A DNA stretch of 64,000 bases from Emydura subglobosa (GCA_007922225.1 ML679966.1:38965943-39029942), one strand, 5' to 3'; positions 36,525 to 48,029 are shown, counted from the stretch's first letter. Made by a program: numbers and translations. The notes: a model not told the origin generated them from the letters alone.

Positions 36525-36620
36525 ACTTGGCAAACACTTAAGCGTGTGCTTAACTTTAAGCATGTAAACAATCACAGGCTTATTCAGCTAAATACTTAAG
36601 CATGTGCATATGTCCCTTGA
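36525..36620. repeat. Palindromic interspersed repeat ('gcaaacacttaagc' type)
   Basis: GGCAAACACTTAAGCGTGTGC and TTAACTTTAAGCATG are followed by inverted-type sequence AATACTTAAGCATGTGC. Same family as 9457-9574. Confidence 0.5.
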
Positions 36621-38328
36621 AGTCAGGAATTGTAATTGAAACTTCAGACAGTTTATTTTTGAGACATGAAACTTAGGTCAAGTATGAAGAATACGAGATT
36701 CTGTATTCAATAGAATCTGTAGGGGATAGATGTTCTTCTTTATTATATGATATTAGATAAAGGTGATGTTCTTAGATGTGGCATGTTTGAAATAACTATT
36801 GTACATCTATCCCATAGATCTGTAGCAATTTCTCCTTTCTTTAATTTTATAGTTTGTCTCTCTTCTCCCACACCTAACCGTGGAATAGTAAAAAATTGTT
36901 TTTTTCCAAACTGTATAAGGTAGATGCCCTTAATTTTATGTTCTCTTTCTCTCTCATTAGAGAAGTAAACATCTTTTAAAATTGGGTTGCCCCTCCAGAC
37001 ATATGTAAGTAAATAATGTGTTTTGCTATCCAAATCAGTACTCTAACTTCAGAGGTGATGACATGCTTCTGGCTGCTAAAGTACCAACACAAGAACCTAT
37101 TCTGAAAAGTAAGAGGATAGAATTGCAAAATATTGATCTTCTAGTCAACTCTGTAGAAGTGATCTCTTCAATAAGAGGTAGCAATTACAGAATTATAGAG
37201 CACCAAGACAAGCAAGGGCTCAGAAGGAGAAGAGAGTTGGAGATGGATGGAGGCATGTTATGCTGCTACATGGGCAACAGATGTTAAAATACTCTCAATT
37301 GTATTTTGGAATAAAAAACACAAAGGAGATTGTAGCATGCTAATATACTATTGCTAAACAGTAAAACATGATGATCATTTGTTACCCACAGATGAAGTAA
37401 GTTAACCAGAGCTCTTTGCAGCAAACATAATATTAGCAAAAAAATATCTTTAGGTACATAGTGTACCAGTAGAGTTCTTTTTTCTTTAAATGGGCTGATT
37501 ACAAATACAACTCCCATGATGCATTATGCACTCCAACGTTCAATACAGCATTCATGCATGCCTCCTGTTGAGAACAGATGTTAAGTACAGTAGTAACTTC
37601 CTTTTCACTGATACAGTTTCAAACAATTAAGTGAATGGTTGAGGATCATGCTAAATTAGTTAAATTGTTTTATCATTATGCGCTTGTTTGCATTTGTAAA
37701 GCTTGTAATTAGACAATAAAAAAACTGCACATAACTGTAGACTTTCTTGATTGAGATTTTTCAGAACTGAACAAAATGTCCAGTATTTCAGCATAGAGAG
37801 AGAACCTGTATATCTGAAAGCATTGAAAAGGGTGTGCTGCATGCAGTCAACTACTTCAGTTTGCATCAGTTAATCAATGATTTAATAGAATTATCTGTAT
37901 GTGTTTTCTGCCAGTGTTCATTTCTGCACTGCCAAAATTACTTTGCTTTCAAGATTTCACGTATTTTGTCTCATGGTTTTATGATATTCACATAAATACC
38001 AAAACGTCTTTGCTCCTACTTGATCTCTTTAAAAACTTGAAATCTTTTTCTTTTCAAAAATATTTTGAGTTATGTAAAGCTACATGTTCCTAACTTTAAT
38101 AACACAAAAAGTAGATTACGAAATGCAGATTACACAATGGAATTTATCACTATATTTAAATGTTTGTCTCCTCACAGTTTTACATAAATTTGCAGTCTAT
38201 AAATTATGGAATAGAACAATTTTGATATTTTTGGTTTATATAAAATGAAAACCTTAGTTCACAAATGCATTCTCATGGATTTCTGAGGCATCCATATTTC
38301 TGCTGTTTCCTTGACAACACCTGTATAG

Positions 38329-38403
38329 ATGCTGCTATCACCATGGGAATGGTTCTTCTGAATGAAGCTGCTACCTCCAAAGGGGATGTTGGAAAAAGGA
38401 GAA
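38329..38403 (+). CDS. TUSC3: TUSC3 internal exon (third helix end and cytoplasmic linker)
   Basis: The 75-bp exon follows acceptor CTGTATAG and ends at a strong GTAAGT donor. Read in phase it encodes (N)[24 protein letters not shown], with Asn completed from the upstream exon (A|AT) and the final A starting the next Ile codon. The first part completes the third transmembrane helix; [13 protein letters not shown] is the charged linker before the last helix. Paralogue MAGT1 differs in this linker, which supports TUSC3. Sequence beyond 38403 is intron although a frame stays open to 38453. Confidence 0.95.
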
Positions 38404-38499
38404 GTAAGTTATTTAGTATAATTTGTTGGATCTTTGAATTTTACTTATTGTAGATATTTTGAGAAAATACAGAGGTAGAATTGCCACTCAGGTTAAAAT

Positions 38500-38756
38500 G
38501 TTCAAAAGCACCTAACTGGTCTACCCACAGTTTTTACTATAATGGCATAGTTAAAGCAGTACCATTTTTCTGTATACACAAGCCCTAAGTGACTTAGGAG
38601 CCAAAAGTTAACATGTTCAAAAGCACCTAATTAATTTAGGAGTCTAAATCCTATTGCAAGTTAATGAGACTTAGGTGCTTTTGAAACTCCTACCCTAAAT
38701 ACTATTTTCAAAAGTGATTTAGGCATTTAGACTCGAGAGTCCCCATTGACTTTCAT
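38500..38756. repeat. Old repeat of 'ttcaaaagcacctaa / cttaggtgcttttgaa' phrases
   Basis: TTCAAAAGCACCTAA occurs twice (about 38502 and 38614). The complementary ACTTAGGTGCTTTTGAA is at about 38669, followed by TTTTCAAAAGTGATTTAGGCA. This forms a multi-part direct and inverted repeat of a type common in reptile genomes. Confidence 0.55.
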
Positions 38757-38955
38757 TGGAACATAGGAATTCTATACCGGATTAGACTCATCTAGTTCAC
38801 TATAATCTGTCTCCCACACTGGCCATTACCAAATGCTTCAGTACTTTGCACTATGCAGATATGGGATAATCTGCCCCCACAATAGTCTCTAATAGTTAGA
38901 GATTGTTTTAAATCCCAAAGCCTAAGGTTTAGCATCCCTTCAAAAACAGTATAGT
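38757..38955 (-). mobile_element. CR1 LINE, 3'-terminal portion (interrupted copy)
   Basis: Read on +, it gives the complement of a CR1 3' region: CCGGATTAGACTCATCTAGTTC, GCAGATATGGGATAATCTGCCCCC and CTAATAGTTAGAGATTG. It stops at about 38955 where DIRS copy 2 begins and resumes at about 43287. Together the two pieces give one colinear CR1 copy. Confidence 0.75.
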
Positions 38956-39110
38956 CATTAATTGACTACACATGAGCACTCTGGGGTGATTCAAGTATCA
39001 TATTCCACAGCTGATGGTGAGTGCACATCCAGTATAGCTACGTCCGAGAACTTTCTAGTTAGCTGTGCCTGGAGGACAGATCATGCATCCTTTCCTTCCT
39101 CGTGCACTCA

Positions 39111-39130
39111 GGAGGGTATAAAGGATGGAG
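39111..39130 (+). promoter_or_regulatory. TATA-like box in DIRS copy 2 terminal repeat
   Basis: GGAGGGTATAAAGGATGGAG lies in the left terminal repeat, and an inverted GGTATAATGGG lies at the matching place in the right repeat. It is in a suitable position to drive element transcription, but its function is inferred. Confidence 0.4.
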
Positions 39131-39289
39131 CTGCCCCACACTCAGTTCCTTCTGACTGCCATGGTGTGTGTCATAGCTGCTCATTTAAGAGTTACTTAGC
39201 TCTTTAGCTAGTTAGTCTTCAGGATCAATGGGACCACAGTTCATCAAAAGGACCAGTACACCTTCAGTTCTGCATAGCAGACCACAAGT

Positions 39290-40690
39290 CCCTGGGATTC
39301 AAGCACTGCCTCTCTTGCAAGGCTATCATGCCTCTCAGTGATGGCCAAACAAGGCATCTATTCTGCCTTGGTGAGGGGCACATTCTGGGTCCATGCCTGG
39401 TCTACAAATTATTCTCAAAATGGAACCAGTGTTTGAGAGAATCTTGCTTGAGGGCATTCCTCAACTGGATTCATATCGCAGGCCTGCAGACTGTCAGGAG
39501 ATCAGAGGTCCTGTAGAACCTCAAGGTCTGTGACCCACACATCTTCAAAATGAGGCACCCTCTAAGTTGATCTTGGTGCTGGGAAAACACTGGGATGGCT
39601 GGATGCCAAACGGAGGTCCTCAGTAAAGAAGCAGCACAGAAGGCTCCCCTGCTCCCAGCAGATGGCTACCTGACATCGCTGGACTTGCAGGACAGCCCAG
39701 TTATCCTTAACAAGATTCAGAGATTCAGCAAGATCACACACACACACCACCTCCACTGAGGAGGGGGTCTTAGCCTCAGAAAGATTGCAATGCCAGTACT
39801 GGAGCCATGACCCAGCCCTATGGCCTCTTTTGCTGTATGACTTTAAACTGAGAGCTGTGTGGGTGCCATAGGTGCCTGAGTATGCCTTGGGCCTGGCCTT
39901 CTCAGCATACTCTAGGTTCAATTCAACTTCCCTGTGGATGGGAGAGCATCATTTCCTCTGCATAGCCAAGATGAGGAACTGCAGGAGCTGCAACTGCAGA
40001 AGCCAGAGATATCTCAGCTGGTACCACCCAAAACTTCCCTGCATCCATCAGATGAAGCCCTGGTACTGGACTAGACATCAGCTGAACTGGAGGACTATAT
40101 GGTCTGCATCAGTAGCTCCAACTTCAAAGCAGTCTAATAGATGGTACCAGATACGGACTATGGACTATAAGCAATTTTTCTCACACCTGGTACTGAGATT
40201 ATTATTTGTAACAGTGGCAAATGAAAGAAAACATCAGGGCCAACAGAAATCATTGACAAAGAAAGAGGAGCAGAAGGGCATGGACTTCCTTGTTAGGAAA
40301 TCATATTCCACCTGAAGCCTCCAAATGAGGATATCGAACAACCAGCCATCCTAGCAAACTATGGAGTTCTATGGTTGATTTGCAGATTGTTTCCCATAGG
40401 AATTCAAGTGTGAGTTTTGGACTTTGGTTTTGGAAGGGAAGCTGGTCACTGCAACAGTCCTCCATGCAGTCTCCAGGGTCCTCAATGGAGTTGTCCTCAC
40501 ACATAAAGATATTGGAACTAAGGGCTACGCACAACACCTGCAGACTATTCCAGTTGGACATACAGGGCCACTCCATCCAAATAACTGACTCAGAACATCA
40601 GTTACTGTACTCGAACCAACACTCTTTCCACCTGACATCTCACTGGTTGAAGCCATCACAAAGATCTCACGTAAGGCAGCAGAGGAGATA
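39290..40690 (+). pseudogene. DIRS copy 2 gag-like region
   Basis: Near 39297 the frame reads FKHCLSCKAIMPLSDGQTRH, then LFCLGEGH and PC, the same Cys/His cluster as in copy 1; the usual first Cys of the CLGxxH block is replaced here (His-Leu-Phe-Cys). Downstream sequence to 40690 is glutamine- and serine-rich gag-like material in several frames with many stops. Confidence 0.6.
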
Positions 40691-40695
40691 CTGAT

Positions 40696-42008
40696 TGTGA
40701 TGCTAGCCTCCAGGGGAGCCATACTGAGATAGTTTAAGCAGGGCAAACTGCAAAAAATGGGGCAGGTAAAGCCGTAAATACTGGTGGTTTTTCTTTCATA
40801 AGATATGCCAAGCCAGCAACAAACACCTTCTGATCACCTCACTGGTCATTCAGAAGACAAAACACAGTTTCCTTAAAACTATCCAGCCCTTTGGCTGGCA
40901 CCAGACAGCCAAGTCAAATATGATTGGGATTACTGAAAATCGTTATCCATCATGTGTAAAAATGTTCTACCAATTCAAAGGATTGGACACATTACCAAAC
41001 AGGTCGATGAATAGTTCGTATCTTACCCAAATACATGCTTAAAGCCACTGCTTATTAATTAAACTAATATTTATTTTTTAAAAAGGAAAGAGATATGGAA
41101 ATGGTTAAAAGCTCTGTATGCATACACAAAGGAAAATGAAGTTCCTAGGTCAGTTTCAAAGCAGAGAAGATAACTGAATTGCGAATTTCTTAAATTGCAA
41201 AGTCTCTGAAATTACCCAAACAGTTTGGGGGACATCAGTCCTTGTTTAGAGGTTCTTTGTTAGAAATCCAGTTCAGAGAAATTAAGACTAAGTAGTCCGT
41301 GTACAGAGTTTGTTCAGATTCTCCCATGAGAATTATCAGGGTGATTCCAGGCTGGTGCTGGGATCCCAATCTTGTGATCCAAATTTACACTGACAAAGCT
41401 TGGACAGATTTGAGATAAAAAGGATAAGGCCTGAAGTTCTCCTTATAGTTTAAGCAAGGTAATTCATTCACATGCACTTTGATGAAAGCGAGCCAACAGT
41501 TTGATCATTACTCAATGAGTTCTTCCTCATACAATACAATCTGCAATAGCCTTTTAAACTATCAGGACAGTCCACAGATATTTCCTTGAGTGGAAAATAG
41601 TAATCTACATTGTCCTTTGAAATAAAACCTTCATTTCCTAGGTACACATATGTAATTAACTGCATTAGCACAGTTAACAGATAGTTTACTTAAACCTCAA
41701 AGAGTAATATAGGCAAATGATGTTACACCAAAGACCCATCTAGATGTTAATATTCCCTTTTAACCTCTTAATCAATAGAACAACAGTAATATATAGGAAA
41801 GTAGTTTATCTACATTGTTAACCTCTAACAAGATATATGTAAACAAAATCAAATAACTACAATACCCTTGCATATCAAAGCTCTAGTCTACTTGTAAGGA
41901 ATGACCCTCATGTCTATTTGTATTTTCCTTTAATATGTCTCTAAAGGTCAGATTAGGGCCATTCAGTTTGTAAAGTTCCTTAGCTTTTCCTGGTCTAGTG
42001 TCACTGGG
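40696..42008 (-). mobile_element. Solo LTR, copy 2, inserted in DIRS copy 2
   Basis: A 1313-bp relative of 31839-32987 in the same orientation. The minus strand ends GGAGGCTAGCATCACA. It is bounded by identical CTGAT pentamers (40691-40695 and 42009-42013), a perfect 5-bp target duplication; the 5' terminal bases are altered (CCCAGTGACACT rather than TGTGACACT). It is about 160 bp longer than copy 1 owing to extra sequence around 41200-41300. There is no internal coding region. Because it lies within DIRS copy 2 it postdates that element. Confidence 0.8.
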
Positions 42009-42013
42009 CTGAT

Positions 42014-42955
42014 AAATAGCAGGAAGGAGTCAACAAGGGCCTCGTATCTCTCAAAATGGATGATATTGTCCAGCTGGGCCAGCAGGCAACACATTTCCCC
42101 AGACCAGGTAACCATCCAGTATATATTGATGTACCTGTATCAGCTGAAATAAGTAGGGGTTTCTTTAAGCTCCCTGCAGGTGCACCTAACAGCCAGGTGC
42201 TTCCTCTGATCCTGCCCCAGTGTGAAACCTCAACCTGGTCCTCTCTAGGCTCATGGAAGCCCCCTTTGAGATTTTGGCAACATGTCCATTTTCCTTTCTC
42301 TCCAGGAAGATTTCCTTTCTCCTGGCAATTACCTGAGGATTGGAATACAGGCATTGATAGCAGAGTTGCCATATATGATCATACATAGGGACAAGCTATC
42401 AATTAAACCACAACCTAGATTTCTGTATAAGGTGGTATCAGATATTCATGTTAACAAAACAATCAGTATGCCAGTGTTCTTGTCTAAGCCTCATGTGGGA
42501 AGAGTCAGATAGAAATTGAATCCACTGGATGTGAGAGAGGCCTTGTTTTTCTACTTAAACAGGACTAGACTCCTTAGGAATTTCCCCAGACCCTTTGTTG
42601 CTTATGGGGAAAGTGTTAAGGGGCATGCAATATCCACCCAGGTAATATCCAGCTGGATAGCCCAATAGCATTAGTTTTTGCTATTGTCTTGCAGGGGCAC
42701 TTCCCTCTGGCAGACTGCTAACACATTTCACCAGGGCACAGGTGGCATCAGCGGCCTCTTTAGTTTGCAGCCTCTTCAGGACATTTGTAGGGCAGCAACT
42801 TGGTCATCTGATCACATGTTCACAAAATGTTATGCACTAATGCAATTGAACAGAGATGATACCACATTTGGCAGGACTGTGCTCATACCTGCATACAGGT
42901 GGTCACTGCTTGGGAGTCACCAGCTGTGGAATATGACATGGATTATTACTTGAAA
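42014..42955 (+). pseudogene. DIRS copy 2 tyrosine recombinase, decayed
   Basis: Beginning right after the solo LTR, the frame at 42035 reads TRASYLSKWMILSSWASRQH and QYILMYLYQLK, then VGVSLSSLQVHLTA, the N-terminal core-binding domain. The catalytic domain continues with FLYKVVSDIHVNKTISMPVF (about 42421) and LNPLDVREALFFYLNRTR (about 42517). The C-terminal block DICRAATWSSDHMFTKCYAL is at about 42771. Several frame changes and stops; not functional. Confidence 0.82.
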
Positions 42956-43286
42956 AGGAGGTTACTTACTTGTAAATTAACTGATGATCATCAAGATGTG
43001 GTCTGGATCCATATTCCATGACCCGCCCTCCATCCCTGCTAATTTGGAGTCCACAAGCCACTAGTTTTATGGGTAGTAAAGGAATAGGGCATGATGTGGT
43101 GGCTCCACCCATTATACCCTCACTGAACACACAATGAGGCAAAGGGTGTGTGCACTACCCCATAAGCCCTGCTAACTGGAAAGTTCTCCGAGACATGGCA
43201 CTGGGGACACAATCACCACCAGCTTTTGAATGTGTATATGGACTACACATCTCAAAGAATATCCATTACTGAACAAGTAACTAATC

Positions 43287-43925
43287 TCCTTGTATTCTTG
43301 ATATCCATACATAAACATCCAATCCCTTTTTTAAGTCTTGTTATGTTCTTGGCCTCATTGATTTCCTGTGGTAAACAGTTCGACAGAGCAATCACATGTT
43401 GTATGAAAAAATGTTTACTTTTATAAGGTTTGAATTCCCCACCTTTTAATGTAACTAAAGGTTCCCTAGTTCTTGTATTATGAGGCAGGAAATAGAGAAG
43501 TTCCTGATCTTCCTTCTCTAGATCGTTCATCATTCCCTTTTACTTGTATTTTGCGTAAAGTAAACAATCCAAGTTGTTTTAATCTCTCTTCATGTGAGAT
43601 GTTTTTTTCCATGCCCTCAATCATTCTTGTCACTCTTCTCTGAACCCCTCTGGTTCTGCAATATCCTTTTTGAAATGGAGTGATCAGCACTTTTCAGAGT
43701 ATTCCAGGTGAGGCCACACCATTGATTTTTCACAAAGCTGTCATAATATTCTCTGTATTATTCATCATCTCATTCCTCTTGCATCCTAACATCATGTTGG
43801 CTTTTTTAACCACAGTTGAACATTGAGTAGACATTCTCGTCAAGCTGTCTACAATGATTTGCAGGTCTCCTTCAATTGGATGTAGGCTGCTAAGTTAATT
43901 AGCACTTTTGAAAAATGTATCCTCC
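43287..43925 (-). mobile_element. CR1 LINE, upstream portion of the interrupted copy
   Basis: On the minus strand it reads VVKKANMMLGCKRNEMMNNT, RGVQRRVTRMIEGME and EERLKQLGLFTLRK, then SYNTRTREPLVTLKGGEFKP and FFIQHVIALSNCLPQEINEA, the C-terminal end of a CR1 reverse transcriptase ORF. Several stops and frameshifts. The + strand start (CTTGATATCCATACATAAAC) continues the piece at 38757-38955. Confidence 0.85.
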
Positions 43926-44026
43926 GTCCCTAATTTACCATCAATGTTAAAAGAGACAGTAGCTTGATTTAAGTTTGACTGTAGCTCTGATTGCATTTCT
44001 AAGATTTTTGTGCCTGTGTTATATTA

Positions 44027-44157
44027 GGGCCAGATTCTGCCTTCCTTACTCGTGATGAAATAGTACCTTACTTTACAAGCATTTCCACTGAAATAAATGT
44101 TAATGCTCACAGAGTAAAGTGTTACTCAGTCTGAGAAAGGATGGCAAAATCTGGCCC
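44027..44157. mobile_element. Palindromic MITE with TTA target duplication
   Basis: Starts GGGCCAGATTCTGCC and ends GGCAAAATCTGGCCC, near-perfect inverted termini, bounded by TTA at 44024-44026 and 44158-44160. At 131 bp with a TTA duplication it fits a Harbinger-type MITE. No coding capacity. Confidence 0.7.
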
Positions 44158-44934
44158 TTAAATAGTGGGGAGAAGCAGTTTCTGTTAATATCCTAACATT
44201 TTGTTTTCTGGTTTAAAAGGAAATGAGGAAATAATGAAAGTTGTTAGCTGTCATCTGCCATTTAAAGAGCTGACATGTCAATTGTAACATACAAAATTAT
44301 ATAGTTATTATAGCATAATTGCTAAAGTATTTTTTGGAAAATGTTAAAATTCCTATTTGGGTTAATCAAATCCATTAAAATTGACAGTCTCATTATATTT
44401 ATCAAACTGACAATTACCAACTTCTTTTTTTATAGAAAAAACTAATTATCTTGTGATGCAATCCTGTGATATGGGTATTAATAATAGATAATGATTTAAT
44501 TTTATAAAGTTACTGAACTATGGAAATTCCAATACTCACACAGAACTCTTAATGTGCTCCACCCCAGACATGAGGACTTAAAGAGGGCAGGTATGCAGTC
44601 CATGCAGCAGCTCCTATTGATGAAAATATTGGTAGATGTCTTTAAATGTCCTTCAAAAAGAGATTCTTGTCTATCATGGCCTAATATGGCATTAATAGCT
44701 ACAGTCATAATTGAATTAAGATTCTGAAGTTCTACATGTTTAGAGCCTGACTCTGAGAAGTGCTGAGTATCTGCATCTCCCACTGCCTTCAGTTTTTGAT
44801 GATCATCATCTTTCAGAATCAGGCCCTTTTTTCAGTTTCTTATTTAAATGTTGTGCAGCAAGAATTCCTTCAGGCATGCCTGCGGCTGAGCTAGCCTCCT
44901 GTCAGACCTCCACAATGTGACTTAAGGTATATAG

Positions 44935-45085
44935 AGCTTGATCCTGCTCCCATTGAAGTTAATGGCAAAATGACCTTTGACTTCAGTGGTACTGGATTAG
45001 TCCCATGGTATTTCACCAATTATTTCTCTCCAAGGGCCTGATTCTACTTTTTTGAAGTCAGTAGGAATTTTTACATTGACTTAAA
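44935..45085. repeat. Ancient palindromic repeat
   Basis: GATCCTGCTCCCATTGAAGTTAATGG is followed by TTGACTTCAGTGGTACTGGATTAG and then a second set around 45045. Same 'cccattgaagtcaatggg' family as 35357 and 47295. Confidence 0.5.
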
Positions 45086-45793
45086 CTGGAGTTGCATCAG
45101 AACCTGTATTCTTGGACAGCGTCAAGAAGGGAGTGGGAGAGAACTGATGTAGTGGTCCTATAATTAAATATATATAAAATATTATAAAGGTAGTTATTTT
45201 CTCAAAATAATTCTTGTTAGTAACCACAGCTGTATATTTTACTTGAGACTGTCTCAATGATCACCTTATACTGTCTTATATGGAAAAAGATTTTGTCATT
45301 CTCATGTTTCAGGGACTGACAGTTATCTGCTTTTTACTCAATGCCAATACTTATTTGCAGCTCAACTACAGGAATGTTGTCTGGAATCAAAGGGTCTGTA
45401 TAGCCTAAAGCTAGGCTAAGAAAAAAGTTATCATCAGTAATGTAGACACAGTATAATTGAATGTAGCTGGTCATGGTGTTGCTTAGTGTCTCTGGTTACA
45501 GCACAACCAGCTAACATGATTGTTAAGGTGTTACTCTGTTTCTACAGTAGGGCAGTTTCAAATCATTTTAGTTAATTCAATTTAGGTAAGAGATTATTTT
45601 TGAAATTTATCTTCAATACTTAAAGGTTTATGCTGCAATCAAATTGATAGTTAGATCACAAGAGTTTTAATGCTTGTCAGAGAGAGATACCTTTAACCAC
45701 TTGTTTTCGCTCAAAGAAAAATTGCTGAATGTTTTGCTCTCCCTTCAACTATTTTTAAATGATTATTCCTTCTACTGCTCTTGTTAGGACTCT

Positions 45794-46074
45794 GTGGCTT
45801 GGTCTACACTGCATACTTAATTCAATATAACTACGTCACTCAGGGTGTGAAATATCCACACCCCTGAGCGACACAGTTATACCTACCGTAATTCCCTGCG
45901 TAGGCAGTGCTATTCCCACTGACATAGCTACAGCTTCTCACAGAGGTGTAGTTATTAAGCCAACGGAAGAGCTCTTTCCTGTCACCTTAGAGCATCTTCA
46001 CCATACACACTACAGTGGCGCAGCTGCATTGGTGCAACTGCACCATGCAAATTTGTAGTATAGACCTTCCCTGA
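45794..46074. mobile_element. MITE with GGTCTACACT terminus
   Basis: Starts GTGGCTTGGTCTACACTGC; the right end GTAGTATAGACCTTCCC is its imperfect inverted copy. Internally, GGGTGTGAAATATCCACACCCC is itself palindromic, and there is a CACAGAGGTGTAGTTATTAAG stretch. About 280 bp, no gene. Confidence 0.65.
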
Positions 46075-46476
46075 ATTTAATGAGATGTTTATTCTCTCAC
46101 TTTTCTTCCTTTCTCTGCCTCTTTCTTCCACTAAAACAAATGGATTCTTCCATTTATTTCATTAAGAATAGTGTGATTTTTTTTCAAATAACCCTGATTG
46201 TTCAGATTCCAGTTTATATTGGACATTTTTTATTATTCCAGATGTCTCAGGGATATTTAATGAGTTTAACTGATTGTTTTGCATAATCAAAGGAATCAAT
46301 GTATTTAATAAATATTGTGGGATATGACGGATTCAGATAAGTAAGGGAGTACTGCATTGGCTATCAACAGAGAACAATTTCTACTAAGATTATAAAATGC
46401 TATTTATTCAAACAGATTTTTTAAAAATCTATACTACTTACACAAATCCCCCAACCTTTCTGTGTGAAACTGACTT

Positions 46477-46627
46477 AAGCCATATCTTCACTACAGGCAC
46501 TATAGCAGCATAGAGATGGCACTGTAGCTGGGCTGCCATAACACTATAGTGTGTACAGGGACACATTTTTCACACCCCAGAATGCTGTAGCTATGTAGAC
46601 CTAAGTTTTAAATGTAGACCAGGCCCA
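46477..46627. mobile_element. Short MITE with GTCTAC-type termini
   Basis: Left AAGCCATATCTTCACTACAG and right AATGTAGACCAGGCCCAAG are inverted relatives. It is about 150 bp and lies roughly 400 bp from the MITE at 45794, with which it shares the CACCCCAGAATG-like interior style. Confidence 0.6.
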
Positions 46628-47125
46628 AGACTACAAAATTATTTTAACCACATAAGAGCTAGATGAGGCAACTCCTGTACTGCCTTCACAACTACTTACT
46701 TTAACCTTAGGTAGCAAATGATGTGAATACGGTACCATTAGTCAAAGGATACTCAAATGAGTACCTGAAATTACATTGCCTGAAATGTATAATTTACAAA
46801 GATTCTATATCCACAGTTTCCAGCAAGGTGTTTGTATCCACAAACATTTTGTACAAGTTACAAACTACTGTTCCTTTTGCCTCATTAATACACTTATAGT
46901 GGCAAGTAGTTCTGTTTAATAACCACAAATAAATACATTATTTCCATGTGTGTTTTGATGTCCTGCCAGAAGATACTGGGTATCAGAGGACAATAGATCA
47001 AAACTGAGTACTTCGCTATGCCAAATTTGTTTGTAAATGATTGACATAAATAATATTATTCTTAGTAGACTCTAGATGTTAATCTTTTCCGTGTTTATTT
47101 ATATGCTTGTAAACACAGTTAATAA

Positions 47126-47227
<102 letters not shown>

Positions 47228-47294
47228 TAAATTTTATGTTAAATCCATTTTTTCATTATAATCAGCAACAGATATTTTAAAAATTTCAAAAGAT

Positions 47295-47365
47295 GGGCTT
47301 GATCCTACTGTCTTTGAAGTTAATGAGGATTTTGCCATTGATATCTATGGGAGCAGGAGCAAACC
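47295..47365. repeat. Ancient palindromic repeat
   Basis: CTTGATCCTACTGTCTTTGAAG followed by TTTGCCATTGATATCTATGGGAGCAGGAG, inverted arms of the same family as 44935-45085. Confidence 0.5.
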
Positions 47366-48029
47366 ATGAGTAAGAAGGCAGTGATGTTTGGACACATGTA
47401 AAAGTAGCTGACCCATTGACATAGCAGCTATGCTGCACTTTAAAGGTCAAAATGTTTTGAGTTACTGAAATATCTTTGTATTAGGCCCATGCAAGATAAT
47501 GCTCCTGGAGCAGAAGGTGATGAGGTTTGTGACGGTCCATAGTTCCTGTGGAAGTTCTTTCCACATCTCAGACCAGCCCTCAAACAAGTTCTGTCTACTG
47601 CACAGATGAGCATTACCTTTATTTATTATAATAGATAAATCACCCTGTCAAAACACTCGGTAAGAAACTTCACATACCATATGAACTAAAACCACATATC
47701 CTTCAGATCTGAATACACATACTCTGATGAGTGGAATTTTCTCCCACCTTTGGGACAAGAAAATACAACTAGTGCTGCATATATATGAAGGTTTCAAAAT
47801 GATACAAGAGTGGGTGGTTAATAATATAGATGCTAGAAATAAGTGTAGAAATAACTTTTTTGCTGTGAGGTCTTCACTGAAATGTATACACTGCACAGCT
47901 GTCACTGTTTTTCAACAGACAATGTGTACATATCACCTCAACTGATTGGCAGATTATTAATTTTGTTTTGCTTTTTGCTTTTACTTTGATACAAACTTCC
48001 ATATTATTAAACACGCATAGTCTACTGAG

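Larger units (their letters stand above)
12196..38328 (+). other. TUSC3: TUSC3 intron, about 26.1 kb
   Basis: The intron runs from donor GTATCC to an acceptor ending CTGTATAG. It holds the DIRS element, solo LTR, tRNA-like cluster, MITEs, SINE and microsatellites listed separately. In 15360-19830, 19940-20900, 27370-29720 and 36620-38328 I see only AT-rich sequence with no gene and, apart from short old palindromic repeats and simple repeats, no identifiable element. The short open frames in these stretches lack conserved motifs, are not flanked by splice signals that would join them to TUSC3, and look like chance. Confidence 0.85.
38960..43285 (+). mobile_element. DIRS-type retrotransposon, copy 2 (internally deleted)
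   Basis: The termini are inverted: left 38970-39150 (with GTCCGAGAACTTTCTAGTTAGC and GGAGGGTATAAAGGATGGAGC) matches the reverse complement of 43075-43285 (TCTCGGAGAACTTTCCAGTTAGC, GAGGGTATAATGGGTGGAGCC). It retains a gag-like start and a tyrosine recombinase, but no reverse transcriptase or RNase H was found between them. A solo LTR at 40696-42008 interrupts it just before the recombinase. It is a different, less intact copy than the one at 22052. Confidence 0.85.

Noticed and set aside
38265..38453. 62-codon open frame over the second TUSC3 exon
   Set aside because: Only 38329-38403 is coding; flanking codons lie beyond a clear acceptor and a GTAAGT donor.
42001..42388. Overlapping open frames of 110-123 codons on both strands
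   Set aside because: They are shadows or partial frames of the DIRS tyrosine recombinase remnant, which is read by combining + strand frames.
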